Positions 46,735-54,811 of a stretch of 64,000 bases of DNA are shown here, piece after piece. Positions within the stretch are counted from its first letter, which is position 1; each line of letters begins with the position of its first letter. The notes beneath the pieces were generated by a model, which saw nothing but the letters and a program-made list of their open reading frames with translations, had not been told where the DNA came from and searched no databases. The position numbers and the translations under genes were made by a program. Source of the stretch: Paenibacillus nasutitermitis (GTDB taxonomy: Bacteria > Bacillota > Bacilli > Paenibacillales > Paenibacillaceae); NCBI RefSeq assembly GCF_014641075.1, contig NZ_BMHP01000003.1, forward strand, positions 434,001 through 498,000, given 5' to 3'.

Positions 46735-48294
46735 TTATGCAATGGTCCATTCCAGAACCTGGTTGTCCTCGAGTAGCCGTTTACGGAGCGCGTTGTAATC
46801 TATATTTTGCACGGCGACACCGGCTTCGAGTGCCAGGGCAGCAGCGGTTGCTGCGGATTGACCAAGTATCATGAACACAGGCTCCATCCGGATTGATCCA
46901 TATGCAATATGGGAGGAGGAGAGGCAGACCGGTACAAGGAGATTGATGCACTCCTCTTCTTTTGGAACTATGGAACGGTAAGAGATTGGATAGGGCAGAG
47001 TAGGGGCGATTTCTACGTTCCCTTCATTCACACATTGCCCTTCCAGAACGATTCTCCGACTATTATGAGAATCCATCTGGTAGGCAGCGAGCCCGACCGG
47101 GTCGGAGATGGTCCGGTATCCACGGCATTCATTCTCGGTCATGATGTAATCAGATACCATTCTTCGAGCTTCACGGATGTAGAGCTGCGGCGTCCAATGC
47201 CCCGAAGTACCGTATTCGTCAGCAGGCAGTCCCCACTTACGCACCTCTTCTCGAATCGATTGAGGCACACGCTCGTCATTGCTTAGAAAATAAAGCATGC
47301 CCAAATTGTAGTGCAGATGATCCTGGAACAATTCCTCACGTCGTGTATAGCTGCCTTCAGGCCAATCGAAGTTCATGCCGATATGGTCGGTCGATACGCC
47401 CCCGTAGTTGTTGAGATCAGTTTTGCCATTGGGCATATGTTTGTGCAGCCGCAGGGCATCCCAAACGCCAGCTTGGATATAACGCGCAAGAAGAGTGAAT
47501 TTGTCAGGGTCATAGTTCGGCGGTGCCGGGAATGGAATACGATTGTCCGGTACATCGGTCAGACAGATTCTGAAGTTGTAAGCCTGTACGGAACGATCAC
47601 CTTGACCCTGGACACCAGGAGCAGCATCGGAAACCCCGTAGATCAAGCCGCTGTCCGGTTTACCTGGAATGACGTAAGGACTGACATCCGCATTGAACCG
47701 GTGATTGGGACTTCCGAATTGAATCCCGTTCAATGTTTCACGGTAGACAGAATTCGCTTCTCTGCCGACATGATAGGAAACTCCAGCGGCGGCTAGCAAA
47801 TCGCCCTCATACGTTGCGTCGATAAACATATCCGCCTCGTACGATTCCCCCTTCTCCATGACGATGCGCACAATTTTTCCATTTTCCTTTTGTACACTCG
47901 CCAGCTGTTGTCCGAAATGAACCTCAATGCCGAAATGCTGAATCCAGTCCAGGTAAACAGCTTCCGCAATATGCGGTTCGAACGTCCACTGGGTTTTATC
48001 GCCCTCGGTTATGCCGTAATGCTGGCCGATCGCCTGATAAAACTCGCGCGAAATCCCGCCGATCGCCGCCTTGTTGCCGATATCAGTGGCCCCAAGTCCT
48101 CCTGAAGAAAGCCCACCCGCGCGTTGTCCGAACTCGGCGACGACCACCTTGAGCCCCATTCGTGTGGCCTGAACGGCTGCAGCCAATCCAGCCGAGCTTG
48201 CGCCGTATATGCACAAATCAGTGCGGCTGGCAGGGGAAATGGCTTCTGTTGGAGCAGATTTCTCATAATACTTGATTTTGCTGAAATCAATCAT
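46735..48294 (-). CDS. FAD-dependent oxidoreductase (PF12831 type)
   Basis: Flavoprotein of 519 residues. The FAD motif is CIYGASSAGLAAAVQATRMG, with Ala in place of the usual second Gly, followed by AGGLSSGGLGATD, a DATYEGDLLAAAG stretch and a C-terminal flavin-contact region (AYGSIRMEPVFMILGQSAA). No signal peptide. The start at 48294 has AGAGGTGA five bases upstream. It is single-gene and divergent to a LacI-family regulator, indicating control by a sugar signal. It shares family but not the C-terminal discoidin-like domain with the protein at 14401-16641. Reaction unknown. Confidence 0.87.
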   Translation of the reverse strand: MIDFSKIKYYEKSAPTEAISPASRTDLCIYGASSAGLAAAVQATRMGLKVVVAEFGQRAGGLSSGGLGATDIGNKAAIGGISREFYQAIGQHYGITEGDKTQWTFEPHIAEAVYLDWIQHFGIEVHFGQQLASVQKENGKIVRIVMEKGESYEADMFIDATYEGDLLAAAGVSYHVGREANSVYRETLNGIQFGSPNHRFNADVSPYVIPGKPDSGLIYGVSDAAPGVQGQGDRSVQAYNFRICLTDVPDNRIPFPAPPNYDPDKFTLLARYIQAGVWDALRLHKHMPNGKTDLNNYGGVSTDHIGMNFDWPEGSYTRREELFQDHLHYNLGMLYFLSNDERVPQSIREEVRKWGLPADEYGTSGHWTPQLYIREARRMVSDYIMTENECRGYRTISDPVGLAAYQMDSHNSRRIVLEGQCVNEGNVEIAPTLPYPISYRSIVPKEEECINLLVPVCLSSSHIAYGSIRMEPVFMILGQSAATAAALALEAGVAVQNIDYNALRKRLLEDNQVLEWTIA

Positions 48295-48344
48295 TCGCTT
48301 CACCTCTATTTCGAGTTGTGTTCATCAATCAGGTTAAGTATAGT

Positions 48345-48365
48345 TAAAATTGAACTTTAATTTTA
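48345..48365. promoter_or_regulatory. Possible LacI-type operator in the divergent promoter region
   Basis: TAAAATT, seven bases, AATTTTA forms a 21-base dyad midway between the oxidoreductase and regulator starts. It lacks the central CG of typical LacI operators, so the assignment is weak. Confidence 0.28.
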
Positions 48366-48426
48366 GTTGCGTTTTTGTTTCATTTATAGAATGGGAGTGC
48401 CTCAACAAAGCAAGGGAGATACATAA

Positions 48427-49470
48427 ATGCCTATTAAGAAAAAAGTAACGCTTCAGGATCTGGCTTCGCAATTAAATTTGTCTGTTCACACAGTATCCAA
48501 ATCTTTGAGGGGTTTGCCTGGGATGTCAGAGGATACTCGTAAGGTGGTTGTTGAGCTGGCCAGGCGCTCAGGCTACCGGACCAAAGAGCAGGAACGGGGA
48601 CTGGCCGTTGAGCACATTCCACAATTCACTTCGAAGCCGCGGACATTCCTTTTCATTGTGATTGAAAGAATGCGTTATTCCATCATGCATCAATTGATAC
48701 TCAAAGGGCTGCAGGAGAAGATGAGCGAGTTCGGACACAGTGTAAAAAACTTGGTTGTGCCCAACAGCATCGAGCCTCGGACGTTCGGAGATTGGCTGGA
48801 AGAGAACAATGTGGAATATTCGGATGGGGTGTTCATTCCGCCCTCTATAGGTGAGAGACTTGAGCGTCGACTGCTGGCCCTCCGCGTCCCCCGTATTATG
48901 ATCAATTTTCCCCCGCCAAGCGAGAAGGTGGACAGCGTCATTTGGGACGTGGGAACTGCTATTCACCAATCTGTGCGGTATCTAGTCTCGATGAATCACA
49001 GAGCGATCTTATATATCGGGGACACGACGACCTCCCGCGGCTTCAGAATCCGATGGCAAGCGTTCCGGGCTGCGATGGCAGAAGCAGGTGAGGAAGTGGA
49101 TCCGGGACAGCATGTTATAGGAAGGATGACTGGCAAAGAGATGTGGGTGGGTGAGGTTATCGACAAATTAAAGAAAACGAAACCGTCAGCCATTCTGGCT
49201 GCGGTCCCGTTTGATTTGGCGTGGATCTATTATGCATGCAGCGTAGCAGGAAGACGAATACCGGAAGATTGCTCGCTCATCGGTCTTCAAGACCACAGGA
49301 ACGAGCTGATTCCGAACTTATCACGGCCATTGCTGCTCGTTCAGGAATCGGGAATTCGGGCAGCCGAGCGAATGTTGTGGCGCTTGGCGAATCCGATTCA
49401 GCCTTATGAGAGCACGCTGCTGCAAGGGACTTTTTTTGCTGGAGATACCGTAGTGCCTCGATTGCAGTAG
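48427..49470 (+). CDS. LacI family transcriptional regulator
   Basis: Regulator of 347 residues. The N-terminal helix-turn-helix and hinge read VTLQDLASQLNLSVHTVSKS, then LRGLPGMSEDTRKVV; the rest is a periplasmic-binding-protein-like sugar domain with IGLQDHRNELIP near the C-terminus. GGGAG precedes the ATG. It is divergent to the FAD oxidoreductase gene, its probable target. Confidence 0.92.
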   Translation: MPIKKKVTLQDLASQLNLSVHTVSKSLRGLPGMSEDTRKVVVELARRSGYRTKEQERGLAVEHIPQFTSKPRTFLFIVIERMRYSIMHQLILKGLQEKMSEFGHSVKNLVVPNSIEPRTFGDWLEENNVEYSDGVFIPPSIGERLERRLLALRVPRIMINFPPPSEKVDSVIWDVGTAIHQSVRYLVSMNHRAILYIGDTTTSRGFRIRWQAFRAAMAEAGEEVDPGQHVIGRMTGKEMWVGEVIDKLKKTKPSAILAAVPFDLAWIYYACSVAGRRIPEDCSLIGLQDHRNELIPNLSRPLLLVQESGIRAAERMLWRLANPIQPYESTLLQGTFFAGDTVVPRLQ

Positions 49471-49500
49471 TAGTGGATGTAGGAAGGCTTGTAGAGTATG

Positions 49501-49546
49501 TTATAACCGTTACCCACAGATCATCGTCTGTGGGTAACGGTTATAA
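49501..49546. repeat. Perfect 20-bp inverted repeat
   Basis: TTATAACCGTTACCCACAGA (49501-49520) is exactly mirrored at 49527-49546 around a six-base loop. It lies between the LacI gene and the end of a convergent decayed gene. No T tract follows on either strand, so it is not a standard terminator, although it may still end transcription in both directions. Confidence 0.8.
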
Positions 49547-49874
49547 ATGAGACAAGAAGATTCCAAACGGGGTGATCCCCATCGATCCCAACATCAACCT
49601 GAATCTTTTCCCCGTCGGATACTCTTGCGTGAGGACAAGCGGTATTCAAGAGCAGCCTATCGAATAACGCCTCAGCAGCTTCAGATGTACCGATCATTTC
49701 GCCCGCTACAACATAATAGACGCAGCAACAATCCCTTCAAGCAATCGAATGGCATCCTGATCCAGCTTCCGCGATTTTTTCAAATCGCTCCTCTGTCGAC
49801 CATTCCTTGCCGTTAACACCAAGCCCGCTCATGGCCCACCAGGACTGTTGAACATGTAAATGATACTTTCCCAT
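49521..49874 (-). pseudogene. Decayed sugar isomerase-like gene
   Basis: A good start (GAGGAGAGG then ATG at 49874) opens MGKYHLHVQQSWWAMSGLG and TEERFEKIAEAG, the N-terminus of a TIM-barrel isomerase/epimerase. The frame then hits a TGA; DAIRLLEG continues in another frame, and the first frame resumes as VVAGEMIGTSEAAEALFDRL and VDVGIDGDHPVWNLL. Only about 115 codons remain of some 280 expected, so there is a frameshift plus a large internal deletion. It lies 13 bases after the dioxygenase gene, with which it formed an operon. Confidence 0.6.
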
Positions 49875-49887
49875 ATGATTCCTCTCC

Positions 49888-50631
49888 TCAGTAAAGCGGG
49901 TATTTCTGACGCAGGTCCTCCCTATGCAGTACATTGGAGTCTTCGCGGATATAGTGGCAAACATAGGATCTGCGCCAACGGTCTTTACTACGGTTCTTAT
50001 TCGACGAGTGAATAAGCAACTCGCTAAAGAAAAGAATGTCGCCTTTCTCCATAATAACCGGAATTTGTTTGCTGGTATCAATGCCTTCCGTTTCTTCGGT
50101 CCAATCTTCGTGCTCTTCGATATTTTTAACTGCACCATGCGGAAGCAAGCCTAGCTTATGAGTGCCCGGAATCACCCACAAACATCCGTTCTCTATATCT
50201 ATCTGCTCTTCCATCGCCGTCCAAGCTGCAATCATGGTCATGGGATCATTTTTAATATAATAGTAATCCTGATGAGACGCTTGTCCTTGGGATCCAGGCT
50301 CCTTATAGAAGTACATACTCTGCACGCAGACGGCTTCCTTCCCCATTAACTGAGTCAGTACACCACGAGCAATGGCATGTTTCATTAATTGACGTGAAAA
50401 GCTGTCGTGTTTATGTGGATTAAATAGCCTACGAGAGAATTTTTTGCTATCCTCACAGGCAGCCCAATCGGGTACTGGTTCCTGATGGCGAATATCATAG
50501 ATATGTCCATTAAAGGCATCGATTAAATCGGAGCTCATTCCCTTTTTATACAAAAAGTATCCATTCTCTCTAAAAAACTCGATCTGCTCGTTAGTTAACG
50601 GTTCTAGCGGTAATGCTATAGAATTATTCAT
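49888..50631 (-). CDS. Phytanoyl-CoA dioxygenase (PhyH) family protein
   Basis: Fe(II)/2-oxoglutarate oxygenase of 247 residues. The iron ligands are seen in SHQDYYY (His and Asp) and LLIHSSNKN (distal His); PGTHKLG and the RRSYVCHY stretch complete the PhyH core. The start at 50631 has GAGGAG eight bases upstream. It is divergent to an AraC regulator and was followed by a now decayed isomerase gene, so it acts in a regulated catabolic pathway. Substrate unknown. Confidence 0.88.
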   Translation of the reverse strand: MNNSIALPLEPLTNEQIEFFRENGYFLYKKGMSSDLIDAFNGHIYDIRHQEPVPDWAACEDSKKFSRRLFNPHKHDSFSRQLMKHAIARGVLTQLMGKEAVCVQSMYFYKEPGSQGQASHQDYYYIKNDPMTMIAAWTAMEEQIDIENGCLWVIPGTHKLGLLPHGAVKNIEEHEDWTEETEGIDTSKQIPVIMEKGDILFFSELLIHSSNKNRSKDRWRRSYVCHYIREDSNVLHREDLRQKYPLY

Positions 50632-50730
50632 CCGTTCCACTCCTCATCAATGAAGTAATTTCTTCTCTTTCAGATTACACGGAGGGATAATAACGAACAA
50701 TGGCTAAGATTTGCGTAATTGTATCTGTAA

Positions 50731-50759
50731 TTGATAAACCGCATGTTTTCTCCTATAAT
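50731..50759 (+). promoter_or_regulatory. Promoter of the AraC regulator
   Basis: TTGATA (50731-50736), a 17-base spacer and TATAAT (50754-50759), a near-perfect sigma-A promoter 26 bases upstream of the start codon. Confidence 0.75.
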
Positions 50760-50785
50760 GAAATAGAGAGGATGCGATATTCCTT

Positions 50786-51604
50786 ATGAATAATTCGAAT
50801 TATATTTCGATCCCTATAAACGTCATTAAGTCCGTATCGGCAGGATCCATCGTATATCCGCCAAGAGGCCGTTTTGGGCCCCGCATACAGTCGGACATTC
50901 AAATCGTTATGCTGTATTCCGGCGAGATGAATGTAAACATTGACGGTCGTTCCGTTCATGCAGCACCCGGACAGGTCATGATGTTAATGCCTGGCCATGA
51001 GGAAATGTTTACGTTTTCCCGTACGGAGGATTCCTGGCATCGCTGGATTGCGATTCATGCGCCAATGCTGGAATCAGAAGTACTTGAGCAGCTCAGCTCC
51101 CTGCCAATCTGCCTTCCGATTTCCGAGGAAATGAATCGGCTCTTAGACTTGATATTACGTATTCAACAGCATACACAAGCTGCGGATCCTTTGCTCATCA
51201 GTTTAGGACTTGCCGCATTGCAGCTTTATCCAACAGAGTCTAAGCTTGAAATGCAAAAACAGGAGAAGCATCCCGCTGTCTATGCAGCGCTCGCCTGGAT
51301 AGCCAATCACTATATGGATGAGTGTACCTTGAAACAAATGGCTAGTCATGCAGGAGTATCCTCTGAGCATCTTGTGCGGCTCTTTAAGCAGCACGAACAC
51401 ACAACGCCCATTCAGTACGTATGGCGTTATCGTGTTGACAAGGCTATTGGTCTGCTGACAAATACAGGGCTAAGTGTATCGGAGATTTCTCAACGCTGCG
51501 GTTTCAAGACATCGCACCATTTCGCGCGCCTCGTGAAAAAGACAACAGGCTGCACAGCTTCTGAGATACGGGAACAATCCTGGGGCGGTTTTCTTAACCT
51601 TTGA
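50786..51604 (+). CDS. AraC family transcriptional regulator with cupin-type sensor domain
   Basis: Soluble regulator of 272 residues. The N-terminal half is a cupin-like arabinose-binding-type barrel (GEMNVNIDGRSVHAAPGQVM); the C-terminal 100 residues form the double helix-turn-helix (LKQMASHAGVSSEHLVRLFK and ISQRCGFKTSHHFARLVK). It is divergent to the PhyH gene, its likely target. The ribosome site (GAGAGG) is 14 bases from the ATG, wider than usual. Confidence 0.92.
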   Translation: MNNSNYISIPINVIKSVSAGSIVYPPRGRFGPRIQSDIQIVMLYSGEMNVNIDGRSVHAAPGQVMMLMPGHEEMFTFSRTEDSWHRWIAIHAPMLESEVLEQLSSLPICLPISEEMNRLLDLILRIQQHTQAADPLLISLGLAALQLYPTESKLEMQKQEKHPAVYAALAWIANHYMDECTLKQMASHAGVSSEHLVRLFKQHEHTTPIQYVWRYRVDKAIGLLTNTGLSVSEISQRCGFKTSHHFARLVKKTTGCTASEIREQSWGGFLNL

Positions 51605-51701
51605 GAAAAATAGGATAAGGTGTCATACCTCCATCAACAAAAAGGGTTACCCCCTTCACATAGCTCGCTTCTTCCGAGGATAACCAGCTTAGACCGCCGT
51701 T
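51594..51701 (-). pseudogene. C-terminal stub of an SDR dehydrogenase
   Basis: The minus strand encodes WLSSEEASYVKGVTLFVDGG then MTPYPIFLKG and a stop, the exact C-terminus of glucose-1-dehydrogenase-like SDRs. Nothing upstream fits the family and an intact unrelated gene begins 61 bases away. The stub overlaps the end of the AraC gene by 11 bases. Confidence 0.7.
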
Positions 51702-51762
51702 AGACTCCATTGTGGCTAGGGGATTATATACACCCTCTTTACGCTTCTTAGCGAAATTCAGA

Positions 51763-53694
51763 TTACATGAATGGCAGTCGGCACACATCATAACCTGTAA
51801 TGGCAAGCTTTTCATTAGCAGGTATCCGCCCGTTCACCTCTATATACCTGATCCCTTCGCTTATTGGGCTGTATTCACAAGACAGTGTAACTCCTTCGCT
51901 TTCAAAAGTTGTTCTTCGAAGAACCGTTTGCCGAGAATGTACACTAGAGTGGGTATTATCATGAAATTGTGCTTTACTTGATGCAACACGGAACGCTTCA
52001 AACTCACCCGCTTCCTGCTCGCTGGATACCTGAACAACGAATCCGTTTCCAGTCAGTACGAACGTCTTTGGATCAAAGTCTTTTACTTCTCCTTCGTAAT
52101 TGTAAAATGAAAGTACCAGATAACCGTTCACCCGCTCTACCTTCACAGCAGCACGCCGGCCATGGTTCGTCAACATAAGTGGATGGAATGCCATATAAAC
52201 AGCCCCGTCCTTCACGAATACTGGACATGGCTCTAAGCTTTCTCCGGTCAACTCTTCCAGTCGCCTATCCCCCAGCCAAATGCTGTCCGGTTCACTATGT
52301 TGGCATGGAATGAGAATAGATAGCTTCAGACTTGTAACCTGCAATCGGCCAATTCTCTTGGGCTTGTAAAGAACCATGGCCGTATTCTGATGTTGAAAAG
52401 CCAGCTTCCGTCCTTCATCCCATAGGGAATGTTCCGGCGAAGTAACCGACATCCGTTCATATTCATTCGACTGCCCCGGCTTCTTATCATTAATCACATA
52501 CTTCGTGTATATGGACCGAGAATTTTGCAGCGACGTTTCCTTATGGGGATCGCAACGCAGCAGAATATGAAAAGAATCAGTTTGCACTCCGTTATGAAAC
52601 TCATGAGTGGAGGTGCCAAGCGAGAAGTTCTCCGTCATATAGGTGGTATTAGAGCCAACTCCCGCCGGATACTCCACCATATCTTCCGCTAATACAGGGT
52701 CCTTCGGCTGTTCCCAGGCATGGGCATCTGAGGATGAAGAAAATTCTACAGTACCTGACACTTCATGAGGATAGATCTTATTAAGCGCATGCTTGACGAG
52801 CTCTTCCGGGCAATGATAAATGGTATTCATCATGCTAGCTGCACTTACTTGCAGAAAAGCCTTGTTCATATGAATCACAATTTCAGGATCTGCATCCCGA
52901 GTGCTAAACAGCGTATTGAGAAGGTTAACAGGAAGCAGATCGCCAAGGACCGCATAGATGGCAAAATGCTGAGTATGTCCAACGGAATCAGCCGTATATG
53001 CTCGAGAGTAAGGTCCTGCCACCTGAGAAGTAGGAAGATGCAAGCGACTCAATTGATCCGCCCATATGCGTTGTTCGCATTGCAGGGCAATCTCTCTCAG
53101 TTCCTCATCCTCTACATAGTTAGCTAATTCAGCCAAAGCTTCTAATTGAATTCCAGTATAGGTAGGACTATTGAATTCACTGACAAAGCCTCGCCGAGTA
53201 AGCATCGCCTTCAATTGATGAAGGCGTTTTGCTCCAATCTCGACAAGATGCGGGCGCGATAACAGCTTTCCACCAATTAGCGCGATGAATGTGCTCATGC
53301 ACGGGAAATTATCATTTACCCCGACAAAGTCCATTTCTTCAGACGCGCTCTCCTCGATCGTATCCTCCAGGTAGCTATATAACTTATTTCTAGCATCGTC
53401 TGTAAGCTGATCGTTATATTTCATAACAATTTGTATAGCAATCTTCGGAGCAAAGTGGCAAAAGTCGTAATGGCTTGCTTCAATTATGTTGTTTCCAGTC
53501 CGACAAGCTTCCACCGATCCCTCGGCCAGGAACGAATAAGCAAACCATAACCGTTCCCTTATCGACGCGATATTATCTAGACCGCAATAATTACCATTCT
53601 CGTCAAAGTCCTGCAAATGATATTGTGCGAGCAGCTTCATAATATTATCGCTTCTCTGTTTCTGTTCCTGTAAACCGTAAAAAGACGTTTGCAT
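51763..53694 (-). CDS. Protein of unknown function, toroid plus beta-sandwich layout
   Basis: No family was recognised. The protein has 643 residues and no signal peptide, so it is cytoplasmic. The first half is helical with repeated pairs of helices (FNSPTYTGIQLEALAELANY and YDFCHFAPKIAIQIV), as in alpha/alpha toroids of polysaccharide lyases; the second half is beta-rich. The layout and the downstream position after a GH105 gene suggest a lyase or hydrolase acting on imported uronic-acid oligosaccharides, but catalytic residues cannot be assigned. The start follows GAGGGG. Confidence 0.75.
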   Translation of the reverse strand: MQTSFYGLQEQKQRSDNIMKLLAQYHLQDFDENGNYCGLDNIASIRERLWFAYSFLAEGSVEACRTGNNIIEASHYDFCHFAPKIAIQIVMKYNDQLTDDARNKLYSYLEDTIEESASEEMDFVGVNDNFPCMSTFIALIGGKLLSRPHLVEIGAKRLHQLKAMLTRRGFVSEFNSPTYTGIQLEALAELANYVEDEELREIALQCEQRIWADQLSRLHLPTSQVAGPYSRAYTADSVGHTQHFAIYAVLGDLLPVNLLNTLFSTRDADPEIVIHMNKAFLQVSAASMMNTIYHCPEELVKHALNKIYPHEVSGTVEFSSSSDAHAWEQPKDPVLAEDMVEYPAGVGSNTTYMTENFSLGTSTHEFHNGVQTDSFHILLRCDPHKETSLQNSRSIYTKYVINDKKPGQSNEYERMSVTSPEHSLWDEGRKLAFQHQNTAMVLYKPKRIGRLQVTSLKLSILIPCQHSEPDSIWLGDRRLEELTGESLEPCPVFVKDGAVYMAFHPLMLTNHGRRAAVKVERVNGYLVLSFYNYEGEVKDFDPKTFVLTGNGFVVQVSSEQEAGEFEAFRVASSKAQFHDNTHSSVHSRQTVLRRTTFESEGVTLSCEYSPISEGIRYIEVNGRIPANEKLAITGYDVCRLPFM

Positions 53695-53737
53695 GATTCA
53701 TACTTCCCCTCAATGTATGCGCTAGCGCTCTAGTGTT

Positions 53738-54811
53738 TTAGTGCTCCAATCCTTCAACCAGCATCAGCAGTGTCATGGATTGACCGTATGGCATCGGACA
53801 AATCGGAATGTCGCGATATTCTTGGAGTGTGCGGCCCATCCCGGTACCATAGGATACGCCGTGTACGACCCCATCAGGGTCAATCTTTGATACGACCGCG
53901 TTATAGGCTTTCATGCCAACCTCACTGTATATTTCTGGTAAATAACCTTTTCGCACTGCCTTTAGAATGCCATAAGCGAAAGCAGCCGTTGCTGACGTTT
54001 CGGTGTAAGATTTCGGATCATCCAGCAGGGTATGCCACATGCCGTCCGCCGCCTGCAATTCAGCAAGCTTGGAGGTTTGCTGTTCTAAGGCGGATAGAAG
54101 CAGCCGCTTAATCGGCTTAGGAAGCTCTATCATTTCCAGGTAATCTACGAGACCTGCTGTGTACCAAGAATTGCCGCGAGCCCACAGAGCTTCGGCGAAG
54201 TGGTAATTGCCGTTAAAGGTCCAACCGTGGAACAATAATCCCGTACGGCGGTCAGTTAAATATTTGAGATGAAGAAGGAACTGATACATGCTTTCATCCA
54301 GATAGCTTTCCTTTTCAAGCAGCAGACCCATCCGACAAACGAACAGCACCGTCATATACAGCGTGTCGTCCCACAGCTCGCCTTCATTTAATTGTCCTGA
54401 AACAACGTGTTGAATGCCGCCCTCCACCGTTCTTGGCATCTCCATCACCGCATACTCAGCCCATTCCCGGCACAATGTCATGTAATCCTCTCGCCCGGTT
54501 TCCTCCGCAAGGAAGCTTAGCGTTAGCATCGGGCACATCGTATTCACGTTTTTGGAAGGGAGACCCTCTGCAATGCTTCGGTCAAACCAATCGATTAAAT
54601 ACTGCTTGACCTCTTGTTTATTTGTCTTACGATAGTATAAATAGAGTGAAAACAGACCGACACCCTGCGGCCACTCCCAGTTTTCCATGGAAATAATACC
54701 GATGGGACAAGTTTCTTCCATAGCACCGCCCTTTAAATGCTTGAGCTGTCCGATTACTCTTTCAATGATGGCGTGAGCCTCTGTCTTGGTAAGAACCCTC
54801 GTTTCATTCAT
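53738..54811 (-). CDS. Glycoside hydrolase family 88/105 (unsaturated glucuronyl/galacturonyl hydrolase)
   Basis: Cytoplasmic alpha/alpha-barrel hydrolase of 357 residues, YteR/YesR-like. Family motifs are ENWEWPQGVG (residues 43-52), LWDDTLYM with the catalytic Asp149, HGWTFNG with His195, and LWARGNSWYTAGL. These enzymes add water to the double bond of unsaturated uronyl residues left by polysaccharide lyases. Its presence implies that the imported oligosaccharides were made by a lyase. The start overlaps the stop of the upstream gene by one base (TAATG). Confidence 0.9.
   Translation of the reverse strand: MNETRVLTKTEAHAIIERVIGQLKHLKGGAMEETCPIGIISMENWEWPQGVGLFSLYLYYRKTNKQEVKQYLIDWFDRSIAEGLPSKNVNTMCPMLTLSFLAEETGREDYMTLCREWAEYAVMEMPRTVEGGIQHVVSGQLNEGELWDDTLYMTVLFVCRMGLLLEKESYLDESMYQFLLHLKYLTDRRTGLLFHGWTFNGNYHFAEALWARGNSWYTAGLVDYLEMIELPKPIKRLLLSALEQQTSKLAELQAADGMWHTLLDDPKSYTETSATAAFAYGILKAVRKGYLPEIYSEVGMKAYNAVVSKIDPDGVVHGVSYGTGMGRTLQEYRDIPICPMPYGQSMTLLMLVEGLEH

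Noticed and set aside
48434..48969. Overlapping minus-strand frames inside the LacI gene
   Set aside because: No family similarity and no ribosome site; they arise from codon bias of the real gene.
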